Below are positions 34,570 through 44,211 of a DNA stretch of 64,000 bases, in pieces; position 1 is the stretch's first letter; every line of letters starts with the position of its first letter. The notes below the pieces were generated by a model. That model did no database searches. It was not told the DNA's origin and saw only the letters and a list, made by a program, of their open reading frames with translations. A program made the translations under genes and the position numbers. Source of the stretch: Oleispira sp036960605 (lineage in GTDB: Bacteria; Pseudomonadota; Gammaproteobacteria; Pseudomonadales; Oceanobacteraceae); assembly GCA_036960605.1 (NCBI GenBank), contig JBALXI010000013.1, positions 1 through 64,000 of the forward strand, written 5' to 3'.

Positions 34570-35952
34570 TTAGTCGTCCTTTATAGGCTGCAGAGAAAGC
34601 TCTGTAGAATAGTTGTGCACACCAAAAGCCTGTTGGCTTTGTGCACGACGAATCAAACCCCAGACCATCATACCGGCTAACAAATTACCGATCGATGCAC
34701 CTAAAAGAAGACCTTCAAAAGCATAAAAATAGCCGCCTACCCAAGCCAGTGGCACGTATAAGATCGATAGCCTTACCAGATTCAGCGTCATAGAAATGCC
34801 CGTGCGTTGCAATGCATTGAGTGCGGCATTCGCGCACAAGACAATTCCCATCCCAGCATATCCAATCGGCATCAACATCAAATAATGGCCGACCTTCTCA
34901 ATCACCACAGGGTCTTGAGAAAATATCATCGCAATCAAAGGTGAGACCAGCCATAAGAGTAACCACACCGCTAATTGCCATACCAAAATGAATCGAATCG
35001 AAACCGACAGAGCCTGCCAAATGCGTTCATGCTGACCTGCTGCAAAATTTTGACCGACAAAAACAGGTAAGGTTGACGTTAACGCTAATATAACCACAAT
35101 CGCAAAAGGCTCTATTCGTGCGCCAACACCGAAGGCAGCCACCGCTTGTTCACCCATCGGCGCGATCATCGCCAGTAAAATCCCGCTGGCAACCGGCACC
35201 AAAACATTGGTGATCATCGCCGGAATGCCAAGCACCATTAGACGCTGCCAAATACCCAATAACTCTTTAAGGGTTAATTGCGCCCAATGTAATAAATCTA
35301 TTTTCGCCAATGAATAAATCATCACCACCACCACGATTGCCCAGCAAACTGTACTTGCCAGTGCGGCCCCAGCGATTCCCATGCCTTCTAGTGGCCCCAA
35401 GCCAAAAATGAAAATTGGATCTAAAATCGCATTCAATACCGCCGACCCCAACATCATCATACTCGGCAACTTGGTATTGCCCACCGCCCGCATGCTGCTA
35501 TTGATCACTATCATCAGCATCATCATCCAAGCGCCTGGCCAATAAAACTGCATGTACTGCCAGATAACCGGTAGCAAGGACTCCTCTGCCCCTAGCAATA
35601 AAAATAATCGATCATTAAAGTACAACCCCAATGCCAGCATCAGACTCGCCACAAATCCGCTTAATAATAAGCTGGCCAGAACATAGCGCTGAGCACTCTT
35701 ATGATCATTACCCCCTATTGCTCGGGCAATCAATGCCGATGACGCTATCCCCAAGCCAATCGCTAGGTTCATAACAATCATCGAAATCGGCATGGTAAAA
35801 CTCACCGCCGCTAAGCTGGTCGTTCCCAATAAGCCAATAAAAAACATATCAACCAAGTTAAAGAAAAACACGGCAACAATGCCAATCACCATAGGCAGCG
35901 TCAGTTTATATAAAACACGACTGACAGGGCCTGAAACTATTTCGTCTCTCAC
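34570..35952 (-). CDS. MATE family efflux transporter
   Basis: 460 residues and about 12 helices in two six-helix halves. The N-terminal region LPMVIGIVAVFFFNLVDMFFIGLLG with SLAAVSFTMPI, and the repeat-related region around IPAMITNVLVPVASGIL with VAAFGVGARIEPFA, are typical MATE (DinF/NorM superfamily) signatures. It exports cationic drugs or metabolites against Na+ or H+. The substrate is unknown, and no regulator is adjacent. Confidence 0.9.
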   Translation of the reverse strand: MRDEIVSGPVSRVLYKLTLPMVIGIVAVFFFNLVDMFFIGLLGTTSLAAVSFTMPISMIVMNLAIGLGIASSALIARAIGGNDHKSAQRYVLASLLLSGFVASLMLALGLYFNDRLFLLLGAEESLLPVIWQYMQFYWPGAWMMMLMIVINSSMRAVGNTKLPSMMMLGSAVLNAILDPIFIFGLGPLEGMGIAGAALASTVCWAIVVVVMIYSLAKIDLLHWAQLTLKELLGIWQRLMVLGIPAMITNVLVPVASGILLAMIAPMGEQAVAAFGVGARIEPFAIVVILALTSTLPVFVGQNFAAGQHERIWQALSVSIRFILVWQLAVWLLLWLVSPLIAMIFSQDPVVIEKVGHYLMLMPIGYAGMGIVLCANAALNALQRTGISMTLNLVRLSILYVPLAWVGGYFYAFEGLLLGASIGNLLAGMMVWGLIRRAQSQQAFGVHNYSTELSLQPIKDD

Positions 35953-36163
35953 ACATTCACCACTAGAGTCATCACTATTAATAGAGCTGTAAAATAAAGA
36001 TGGAAAGATAATAACAGATCAAAAAATAATCGGGTCGAACTCATTGTTCCATTGCTAAGGATTAAACTCTGTAAAATCGGGTCAACATACCTTGTACAAG
36101 AGATCTTAAGCCATTAACCTGATTCATTATTTTCAGCTATAAAGTTAAATCACGAGCAACATC

Positions 36164-36958
36164 ATGAATCAATCACTACTCACCACTAGCCTATTTACAG
36201 GCTTATTCGCTCTATCCAACCTATCTTTTGCAACAGAGCCCCTAGCTACAGAGACTCAAGTAGCAGAGAGTGCAGATACTAAAACGGAGACAGCGCCAGT
36301 AATTGCTAATTGGTCAGGCAATAACGAACTTGGATTTATTCAAACCAATGGTAATAGTGATACTCAAAGTTTCAATGGCAAGTTCAGTATCACCCGCGAC
36401 CTGCAACCGTTAAAAACAGCCTTTAAATTTGATGCACTGACCAGTGAAGAAGATGGCGAAGCATCAAAAGAGAAATACTTATCTGAATTTAAAGTCGATT
36501 ATTCACTAGGTGAATTTGATTACTTTACCTCCCTTTTATCCTATGAAGATGATCGTTTTAGCGGCTACCAATATCAAAGCACCCTTGCTCTTGGTTATGG
36601 TTATCGAGCTTGGAACGATAAGCAAGGTAAGCTCGATTTAGAAGCGGGTCCAGGTTATCGACGTAATGCTCTGGAAACCCGTAATGAACATGGTGAAAAA
36701 ATAGAAGAAGAAGCTGTCGGTCGTTTAGGCTTAAATTTAGAAGTTCTCATCAGCGAGACCGCTAAATTTACCGAGGTAATTACCATTGAAGGAGGTGACT
36801 CGAGCACTGTTTATAAATCTGACATGGGATTGCAAAGTACCTTAATAGGTACACTCGCGATGAAAATAAATTATCAAATAAAACATACTGACAAAGTACC
36901 AGAAGGAACTGAAAATACAGATTCAACAATCGGGGTTACTTTAGTTTATAGTTTTTAG
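36164..36958 (+). CDS. DUF481 outer-membrane protein (YdiY-like)
   Basis: 264 residues with signal peptide (cleavage after LSFA, about residue 23), an acidic/threonine-rich linker, then a beta-barrel with alternating polar/aromatic strands (GNNELGFIQTNGNSDTQSFN, FDYFTSLLSYEDDRFSGYQY) ending in a C-terminal phenylalanine (LVYSF), the BAM-recognition hallmark. The family is annotated as salt-stress-induced outer-membrane protein in some species; the function is otherwise unknown. Confidence 0.87.
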   Translation: MNQSLLTTSLFTGLFALSNLSFATEPLATETQVAESADTKTETAPVIANWSGNNELGFIQTNGNSDTQSFNGKFSITRDLQPLKTAFKFDALTSEEDGEASKEKYLSEFKVDYSLGEFDYFTSLLSYEDDRFSGYQYQSTLALGYGYRAWNDKQGKLDLEAGPGYRRNALETRNEHGEKIEEEAVGRLGLNLEVLISETAKFTEVITIEGGDSSTVYKSDMGLQSTLIGTLAMKINYQIKHTDKVPEGTENTDSTIGVTLVYSF

Positions 36959-37350
36959 AGTTAAATTTTTTCTAGGCATTTACGTAAAAGACAAACTTCG
37001 TGAATGCCTCAGCTACCACACTTACATTTCATCTATACACCCCTGATAAAATAACACCCACCAATAAGTACAATGTAGTATTTTAAAATATTACTTTACT
37101 AAATATTATTAATTTCATAGTTAAGAAATATTATTTCAATAAATAATTATTTAATAAATAATAATAAAATAATCTAATCCTTTCTTACTCGCTAATACTA
37201 AAGAACCAATAAAATATTGTCATTTGTGTGGTTCTGTAATTATTTTTCTAAATTGTATTAAAGCGGTCACGTTTTGTAATCATGAGACCCATGCACACCT
37301 TGCATACAAAATCGAAGTCTATTATAAAGTCTCCATACGAGGATACTCAA
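36959..37350. other. AT-rich intergenic region at the edge of the polysaccharide island
   Basis: 392 bases. AGGCATTTACG (36974-36984) pairs with CGTGAATGCCT (36999-37009), an 11-bp stem with one wobble, which may end the DUF481 transcript although no U-run follows. The stretch 37080-37175 is almost entirely A/T (TAATAAATAATAATAAAATA). A GAGG at 37339-37342 serves the lipoprotein gene at 37351. No small gene is convincing. Confidence 0.5.
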
Positions 37351-39387
37351 ATGAAAAAAATACTAATATTAACAACTGTTGCAATTCTAATTTCAGGTTG
37401 CGGCGGCGGTGCACCAAACAAAGTCCAAAGTGACTTGGACAAAAAGCCAACGCCGCCTCCAGAGACAACCCCCCCCCCGGCCGATGAGAACAGAGCACCG
37501 ACTATAGCCGGGACTCCTACTAGCTCTCTATTAACAAATACTGATTATCTGTTTACCCCGGTGGCTGCAGATGCTGACAATGACGTATTAACATTTTCGA
37601 TTATCAATAAGCCAAGCTGGGCAGAGTTTGATACTTCGACGGGGGAGCTGAAAGGCCAAGCTAGCACAGCAGCCTTGTTTGAGAATATTATTATTTCCGT
37701 TGCAGATAAGGTCGATACTGTAAACCTTGATAAATTTAGTATTCTCGTAACCGAGAACAATCTACCACCGGTTATTTATAATCAAACATTAGAAACAATG
37801 GAGTCGACTGAGCTCATGATTACCCTCGGTCCTGAAAACGATATTGATGGAGATTACATTAATTACTCTGTAACAGACTCGATGAATACGGAGCAAGGAA
37901 ATCAGACTAACCAAATCATCTACAATAGCGCATCAATAGGTGTGGAAACTCTTCAAGTAACCGCAAGCGATAATAATAATGATGATGTTACTGCGACGAT
38001 TAATATAACGACGTCTGCATCGTCCCCTTCGAACTATATCACCTCAAGAGATATTATTACTCCAGACTACGGGTCTGAGCCTCCTGCAAAGGGTGAATCA
38101 AGAATTGACCCTACTTCAGGCACAAGAATTACTCGCCTCACTGATGCAAGTGAACTCGCAGGAACCGATGACGCCCTAATCGTTTACTCTAGATATACGC
38201 CCGAAAATACAAGTGGAAAATACTTCCTTGCCTTTGGCTCTGAATCCAACCAGAGCTGGATCATCGAGCGTATTACTGGTGACGTCATAATACAGCTTAC
38301 TGATGCCCACCCTAGAACTATTGGAGAGTTTCATGAGGTGCGCTGGGATACATCAGGAAATCATCCAAATCGCTTATATTATCGCAAGGACCTAACATTT
38401 AATCAGCTTGATCTCGAGTTTGATAATGCAGAAAATGTCACTCTACAGCACACATTACTAAAAGATTTTTCCGCTCTACTGCCAAATTCATCCATGATTT
38501 ATAATGATGTGGAGGGAGATAGTTCCAACGATAGTGACCACTGGGCATTTATGGCCATCCATTATGGCCTTCATGATAAAGAAAATGACGAGCAATTTCT
38601 TGTTGATGCCTTTGTGCATTATCAGGTATCCACGGGTGATACTCACATTATGAAGCCAGGAGATTTAGCTGGAACAGAGCTCGATATGGAGAAAGATAGA
38701 TCTTATTTTTCATTCCGCCCTAACATGGTTGAAGTGTCGCCACTTGGCACGGGCATAGTCATACACATGGGACGGAAATGGGACAACAGTGGCTCACTAA
38801 CGCCTTATGTTGATACTTGGTTTGATGGTCCTCACCTATGGCCTTTAGACTTTAAACACTCAGATAAAACACCTATTAAAATATCAGTAGGCGAAACTCA
38901 CTCTGGATGGTCACTTGGTGAGGATGGTAGAGAAATATTCGTTAGCCAAAATAACCGCACAGATCAATTAGATGCAGTTTATGCAACCGGTTCGAATGCG
39001 GGCTATACTGATCGAATAGAAATAGGTGAGCATGAAGACTTTGGTTGGTCGAACGGCTTTCATTATGGAAAAATGCCAGTAAATAAACCTGGTTGGACTT
39101 TTGTTAATACTTATTCTGAAGTAGAGTCACCCTCGCACAGCAGTGCTTGGGCGGCAAATCAATTATTCATGATGCAGATAAAGCACAAATCAGAAACCCC
39201 CAAGATTTGGAGAATCTCACCGAATTACAATGCTTTTAGCGGTAGCTACCGAGATGAGGCACCTGCTGCAATCAATACCTTTGGCAACCGAGTTTATGTT
39301 AGTAATAATTGGGGCGGACAATTATCAAATAGGGAGGTTTTTGTATTTGAACTTCCGAGTAACTGGGATTCTGTGCTAAAAGATTAA
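37351..39387 (+). CDS. Large lipoprotein with Ig/cadherin-like and beta-propeller-like parts (paralogue A)
   Basis: 678 residues from ATG 37351, which has a GAGG site; an upstream in-frame ATG at 37282 has none. A lipobox (LISGC, Cys17) is followed by a proline-rich linker. Two cadherin/putative-Ig repeats (about 48-205; NRAPTIAGTPTSS, FTPVAADADNDVLTF, STGELKGQ) come next. From about residue 232 a 440-residue domain with repeating GxxxxRLTDASEL/W-type blades (RITRLTDASEL, HEVRWDTSGNHPNRLYY, SLGEDGREIFVSQNN, NRVYVSNNWGG) resembles a TolB/oligogalacturonate-lyase-like beta-propeller. That domain is nearly duplicated at 46729-48246. No enzyme activity is assigned. Confidence 0.75.
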   Translation: MKKILILTTVAILISGCGGGAPNKVQSDLDKKPTPPPETTPPPADENRAPTIAGTPTSSLLTNTDYLFTPVAADADNDVLTFSIINKPSWAEFDTSTGELKGQASTAALFENIIISVADKVDTVNLDKFSILVTENNLPPVIYNQTLETMESTELMITLGPENDIDGDYINYSVTDSMNTEQGNQTNQIIYNSASIGVETLQVTASDNNNDDVTATINITTSASSPSNYITSRDIITPDYGSEPPAKGESRIDPTSGTRITRLTDASELAGTDDALIVYSRYTPENTSGKYFLAFGSESNQSWIIERITGDVIIQLTDAHPRTIGEFHEVRWDTSGNHPNRLYYRKDLTFNQLDLEFDNAENVTLQHTLLKDFSALLPNSSMIYNDVEGDSSNDSDHWAFMAIHYGLHDKENDEQFLVDAFVHYQVSTGDTHIMKPGDLAGTELDMEKDRSYFSFRPNMVEVSPLGTGIVIHMGRKWDNSGSLTPYVDTWFDGPHLWPLDFKHSDKTPIKISVGETHSGWSLGEDGREIFVSQNNRTDQLDAVYATGSNAGYTDRIEIGEHEDFGWSNGFHYGKMPVNKPGWTFVNTYSEVESPSHSSAWAANQLFMMQIKHKSETPKIWRISPNYNAFSGSYRDEAPAAINTFGNRVYVSNNWGGQLSNREVFVFELPSNWDSVLKD

Positions 39388-39404
39388 CAGTAATCTAAAT
39401 ATAA

Positions 39405-39450
39405 AATTCACTGGTAGGCTCTTTAAATCTAAAGGTACTACTAGTGAATT
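39405..39450. terminator. Hairpin between convergent lipoprotein and EptA-like genes
   Basis: AATTCACTGGTAG (39405-39417) pairs with CTACTAGTGAATT (39438-39450), 12 of 13 positions, with a 20-base loop. It sits in the 161-bp convergent gap, so it may end either transcript. Confidence 0.55.
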
Positions 39451-39548
39451 AGCTTCAAAGCTCCATGGTGTTTATTGCCATACAGGTTCTTACACCTAGC
39501 CGTGTTAAAGAAGAGATATAGCTCTCCTACTTTCTAGTAATATAAATA

Positions 39549-41132
39549 TCATTCAAAATATGTAAAGGACTCAGAACTATCAATAACATAAGGTTCTTGT
39601 TCATCACCTTTCTTCATAGAAAGTACAGACTTAGTTTCATCAATATTTAGGGATTCAACACCAATCCAATCAGCAAATGTATGAGGAAAATCTCTCAAGA
39701 AATAAGTAGCGTCTTTCATAACTCCTTTTGCTTTACTATCATCTATAAATATCAATGGTACTTCGAGGGCTTCTCTTGAGAATAGCCGCCCAGCGCCATG
39801 GACTTTATAAGGAGCATCTTCAACATCGACTAAACCATGATCAGATAAGTAAATTATTTTGTATTTAAGCTTCTCACTTATCATCATACTCTGAACACCT
39901 TTAATAAAATGAAACGTATTAAGTATACTGTCATGATAACAATCAATATCTTTAACACCTTGCCTCTTAGTCACGCTAAATAATGCTTCACTTGTTCTTT
40001 TACAAAAATCTGAATGTGATCCTATCGTATGCAAAAAAAACAACTGATCACCCTTAGAATTTATAGATCGTTTTAAATCATCAAGTAATACAAAATCACT
40101 TTTTGCCCTAGAAAAATCAAAATTATGAAATAAGGTTTCGTCTGCCCTCTTTGCTATTCGCGTCACAGGAGTATCATTAAAGCCCATCGCTCCTTGATTT
40201 GAAAACCAATACGTCTTCAAACCAGAGGCTTTAGCTAAGTCAATAATATTTAAATTTACATTAACATTATTTTTTTCATTAATTGATAATAATCGAACAA
40301 CAGATGTTCGTGTCAGTACCGCAGGAGCTATCGCATCGGATATAATTGTCCATCCAGGCAGTAACTTAATTTCTTCTGTGGTATTAACCGAATTACCATA
40401 AAAATGAAATGCTTTCTTTTGAGCTGATTCACCTATAATTACTACATAGGTATACCCATTTTTATTTGAAGAAATGTCTTTCCACTGGCTATCTATAGAC
40501 TCTCTCTCTAACCGTCTTGATTCTAATGTTCCTATAATCATAACTCCCAGCCTAACTTCAGGAACAACCTCTAATAAATACCAAATAGGAGAATCTACTT
40601 TTTCTGCTTTATATAAAAAAGGTAAAGAACTGATAACAATAGTTCCAATGATAAAAGTTAGTGAGTAGCGAGTATTTTTAAAGAAATCACTTGATATACT
40701 ATTCAGTTTCCACAAGGCCACAAATAGAATAATAGACAGCAGCACACTTAGTGGGAAACTATTAGAAGATGCATATTCTAAAGACTCGCTTATATTAGTA
40801 TCCATAATAGATGAAACTATGCCTTCTGATACACCGCCATACTTAGAGCCAAGAAATATGATACAAGCATTTAATACTGATAGCGCTATTGCAATAAATA
40901 AACCTAACCGCTTTATAGGTAGAGACATAATAAGTAAAACAGAAGAGGTGGCGATTACTGAGCTTAAAATCAGCACAACGGCAGATGATAACTTATAGTC
41001 ACTTACAGAAAGCGCTCCACTGTATAAATAAATAAGGAATATTAACAAATACAACCCAATAACAATGAAAGAAATTTTTCTACTTTTTTCTTTCTTGATG
41101 ATTTTTAACAGATAAGAAAACATAATGTACAT
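39549..41132 (-). CDS. EptA/sulfatase-superfamily phosphoethanolamine transferase-like protein
   Basis: 527 residues. Five N-terminal helices (about 1-175) precede a periplasmic alkaline-phosphatase/sulfatase domain. VVIIGESAQKKAFHFYG (metal-binding Glu235), the LTRTS region with candidate nucleophile Thr274/276, and IIYLSDHGLVD with the metal-binding Asp-His are all in order. Such enzymes move phosphoethanolamine from PE to sugars. Here it is last in the polysaccharide operon, suggesting modification of the polymer or lipid A. It is separated by 461 bp from the next gene, so independent transcription is possible. Confidence 0.82.
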   Translation of the reverse strand: MYIMFSYLLKIIKKEKSRKISFIVIGLYLLIFLIYLYSGALSVSDYKLSSAVVLILSSVIATSSVLLIMSLPIKRLGLFIAIALSVLNACIIFLGSKYGGVSEGIVSSIMDTNISESLEYASSNSFPLSVLLSIILFVALWKLNSISSDFFKNTRYSLTFIIGTIVISSLPFLYKAEKVDSPIWYLLEVVPEVRLGVMIIGTLESRRLERESIDSQWKDISSNKNGYTYVVIIGESAQKKAFHFYGNSVNTTEEIKLLPGWTIISDAIAPAVLTRTSVVRLLSINEKNNVNVNLNIIDLAKASGLKTYWFSNQGAMGFNDTPVTRIAKRADETLFHNFDFSRAKSDFVLLDDLKRSINSKGDQLFFLHTIGSHSDFCKRTSEALFSVTKRQGVKDIDCYHDSILNTFHFIKGVQSMMISEKLKYKIIYLSDHGLVDVEDAPYKVHGAGRLFSREALEVPLIFIDDSKAKGVMKDATYFLRDFPHTFADWIGVESLNIDETKSVLSMKKGDEQEPYVIDSSESFTYFE

Positions 41133-41593
41133 CTCAACAAAACCGTTTCTAAGCGATCGAAACTAAAAAATAAATATTGGCAACCCAACATATGAATAAC
41201 TAATCGATACGTTCAAACCTGCCGAATATATTCTTACAGAACAATATCGCATCATAATAATAACTTTACACATCAACAATTTTCAGAAGCAAAAACCTAC
41301 ATTCTAAACACTCACATCTATCAAGTAACAATCAAGTCACCCGCATGCATTGCAAACTGAGCATTAATAAAGCACATGAAATAAAATACTAAATCCCAGG
41401 ACATTTTCTTAGGAATCTTCAACGTACATTATCAATATCACACTAAATCACTGACATACTAACTTAAATATTCATGAAGTATTTAGACCTAATTAATATT
41501 TCAATATCTAATACTATTCAATTGCAGATCTAAACATAGGAATAAAAAGTTTATTACCATACTCGGCAGATTAATTATGACATATAAATACGC
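41133..41593. other. 461-bp gap in the polysaccharide island, no gene seen
   Basis: AT-rich sequence between the EptA-like gene and the acyltransferase, both on the minus strand. No frame longer than a few dozen codons, no strong hairpin and no IS end was seen. It most likely carries the promoter of the EptA-like gene. It may also be the scar of a lost gene. Confidence 0.4.
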
Positions 41594-42772
41594 CTATTCA
41601 CTTGTATCAGCAGTAGTAAATTTAAATCGTGCACAATTAATTTTATTGAAAGAACCCACAACAACAATTTGAAATTTACTAGATAAAGTCATGGCAACAT
41701 TATCCACATATTTAAAATAATATATTGCCATATAATAAGTTAACAACACTGAAACTATCGAAGATAAAATTGCCGAACTGGAATAATCGAAGTAATTATG
41801 AAGAATATTAAATACGAATACTCCAACAATAGATATTATTGGTATATGAATTAAGTAAACTGAAAATGATACTCGCCCCATAAATACAAATATTTTTTTA
41901 GAGAAAATATCACTTAAATTCGTGCTAAATATAATAGAATACACAATCATCATTCCTGATAGGAAGTTAGCTACGATGTAAGTCTTTTCACCTAACATTG
42001 ATACAATCAAAGAATAAGAGGAACTTTCATTATGAGCACCCGCTAAATACAATCCTAATACCAACAATGGCAATGAGACAATAGGTTTAACAGCCTTTCC
42101 ATGGATATAGAACAAGTGACCTACAATGAAAGCAATCAAACCAGCTGCCAAACCTAGCGTTATAGCATTAAAAAACAATAACAGTAGCAATAACAGTCCA
42201 ATAAAAAAATCCAAAAATCTTAATTGATATTTGATTTTTATAAAGCACATAATGAAAATAACAAATGAGCCAATCAATTCAGTCTGCATTGTCCATAGAA
42301 CTGGATTATACAAGCTTTCCCCCGTAAGAAATGCACCAACAGTTCCACTATATGCTGCTCCTGCCAAGGAGTGGTCAAAATCGCCGTAAGTACTTATCCA
42401 TTCAGGTAGCCTTGATGTATCCATAGAAAATACAGAAAAGAATAGCACTGACAGGAAGCATGAAATCACAACAGGAATCATTAAGCGTGGGTATCGCTTA
42501 ATAGACATGGAAATTATTTTACTAATATTATTTTTGAAAGCTGCAAATGTTAATATATATCCACTCAAAACAAAAAACACATACACTGCAGAAGATCCAG
42601 AATACATAAATCCTAGTGGAGAATCATATATAAATCTCTGGATTTGGTTTTCTACTCCTGCGGTCCCAGAAAATCCGTGTAAATACGGAAAAAATGTTAA
42701 GCTTAAGTGCGACAAAACAACCATGAAGCATGCAACGCCTCGAATCCCTTCAATTGCATTTACTTTAACCAC
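41594..42772 (-). CDS. Acyltransferase family 3 (OafA-like) membrane protein
   Basis: 392 residues with about ten helices. The N-terminal VNAIEGIRGVACFMVVLSHLSL carries the invariant R-x10-H pair of the acyltransferase-3 family, and YVFFVLSGYILTF and RLMIPVVIS follow. These proteins acetylate or otherwise acylate surface sugars using cytoplasmic acyl-CoA. In this operon it probably O-acetylates the exopolysaccharide. It ends before the EptA-like gene and follows the deacetylase-like gene. Confidence 0.88.
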   Translation of the reverse strand: MVKVNAIEGIRGVACFMVVLSHLSLTFFPYLHGFSGTAGVENQIQRFIYDSPLGFMYSGSSAVYVFFVLSGYILTFAAFKNNISKIISMSIKRYPRLMIPVVISCFLSVLFFSVFSMDTSRLPEWISTYGDFDHSLAGAAYSGTVGAFLTGESLYNPVLWTMQTELIGSFVIFIMCFIKIKYQLRFLDFFIGLLLLLLLFFNAITLGLAAGLIAFIVGHLFYIHGKAVKPIVSLPLLVLGLYLAGAHNESSSYSLIVSMLGEKTYIVANFLSGMMIVYSIIFSTNLSDIFSKKIFVFMGRVSFSVYLIHIPIISIVGVFVFNILHNYFDYSSSAILSSIVSVLLTYYMAIYYFKYVDNVAMTLSSKFQIVVVGSFNKINCARFKFTTADTSE

Positions 42773-42846
42773 TAAGTATCCCTTACTTATTTTAAATATT
42801 TACCAATAACAATAGAGACCAAGTAATCTCTATGCACTTATAGGGT

Positions 42847-44010
42847 TTAACCTTTATACGTACGTGAAACTAATTCCTTCAACCTACTAGACGCTTCGGT
42901 AATTTCTGGTGAAGAGTTATAATCAGGTGCTGATATTTTGTAATTCCTATACAGCTCAGGATCGCTGCATTCTTCATTTGCTTCGACTGACTTAATAATA
43001 TTGTACAGCTCTCTCGCTGTTACATAGTGCAACTTGTAATTCTTACCATCGTTATAGGATGCCTCAAGATGGGTAAAAATATCATCCATTTCCTTACCTA
43101 GAACGCCTTTCGCATCCGTAGCCCCATGGGTATGCATTTTAACAACAACCCAGTTATCTTTCCCTTTTACTGATATTCCAGTTTTAACACAGGCATCGAT
43201 TCTGTCTTCAGTAACAACTGATTGTCCATTTATTTCATCACCCGATACCCTAAGCCCCCAAGGTTTTCCATTCTTAAGGTATGGATACAAAGGCCCCTGT
43301 ATAATCATCAAGTCCCCTGTCGGTGCTGTTCCTTTTTCTACTAATACACCTCTATCATGAGATTTCGGCTCTATAGGGTTATCCGTCGCATAAAATATTG
43401 AATTAATCTGAGATGGAGATGCTTCATTGGGCGAAGGAAATGTATAATCGGCATAACAACCCGATTCTTTTAATATACTAACTTCATCATTAACGCCGCA
43501 AAATGCTCCTCCTCTTGAGTTATCAAGGGCCCAGTCGCCATGAATAAAACCATATTTTCTAACCCCATTCTCACTCCCAAATATACCAAATTCAGAGTAT
43601 TCAGCGACACATAACTCAATGGTCTCTTTAAGGTTGCTAGAAGTATCTGGACAGTGCTTACCATGGTGTAGGTGCAATTCGATTTCGCCATAACCTTTCT
43701 CGCATAATCCAACAACATCTTTAAGGTAGCTGTTTATATGGTAATGCGGTGGAATAAACCAAGATCTAGTAGGTTTGTTTCCAGCGGAATCCTGATGTTT
43801 ATCAGCTAGCTTAGGGTACTCGATCAATAATTGATCCACCCTATCCCGAGCTTCGCCATCACTAACTCCCCCCGATCCAGGTTCATAATGATCAGTCATA
43901 CAAAACAAAACATGAATAGTTTCATTGTTTTTTGAAAGTAGAGAGAACCTTAGCGCTCGAGGAAGCCACTGAAATAGGATTGACAGTGTAAATAATATCT
44001 TTTTAAACAT
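42847..44010 (-). CDS. Polysaccharide deacetylase-like protein of a poorly known family
   Basis: 387 residues with a hydrophobic N-terminus (KILFTLSILFQWLPRALRF). CMTDHYEPGSGG, IPPHYHINSYL, EIELHLHHGKHCPD, FIHGDWALDNSRGG and VVVKMHTHGA contain conserved-looking Asp/His residues in an order like the metal triad of NodB/TIM-barrel carbohydrate esterases (D...H-x-x-H), but it is not a standard NodB domain. A role in trimming or deacetylating the polymer is inferred from this and from its place between wzx and an acyltransferase. I cannot name the family with confidence. Confidence 0.6.
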   Translation of the reverse strand: MFKKILFTLSILFQWLPRALRFSLLSKNNETIHVLFCMTDHYEPGSGGVSDGEARDRVDQLLIEYPKLADKHQDSAGNKPTRSWFIPPHYHINSYLKDVVGLCEKGYGEIELHLHHGKHCPDTSSNLKETIELCVAEYSEFGIFGSENGVRKYGFIHGDWALDNSRGGAFCGVNDEVSILKESGCYADYTFPSPNEASPSQINSIFYATDNPIEPKSHDRGVLVEKGTAPTGDLMIIQGPLYPYLKNGKPWGLRVSGDEINGQSVVTEDRIDACVKTGISVKGKDNWVVVKMHTHGATDAKGVLGKEMDDIFTHLEASYNDGKNYKLHYVTARELYNIIKSVEANEECSDPELYRNYKISAPDYNSSPEITEASSRLKELVSRTYKG

Positions 44011-44211
44011 TTATAAATTAATTCCTTTTAATTACAACCCCATCATCAATAATCAATAATGCCGATAGTAAAATACAAAACTTCTAGTAATTGGCACATC
44101 AATTTAACTATGAAATATGCGCATCATTATATATCTTGATAATAATGTTTCAAGTCTAACATCGAAGAATAATCAAACATAACCTGCCAGGGTAATAAAA
44201 AAACCTAGAGG

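Noticed and set aside
37224..37433. Short plus-strand frame overlapping the lipoprotein start
   Set aside because: It covers the lipoprotein signal peptide in another frame and has Asn/Cys-rich nonsense at its end.
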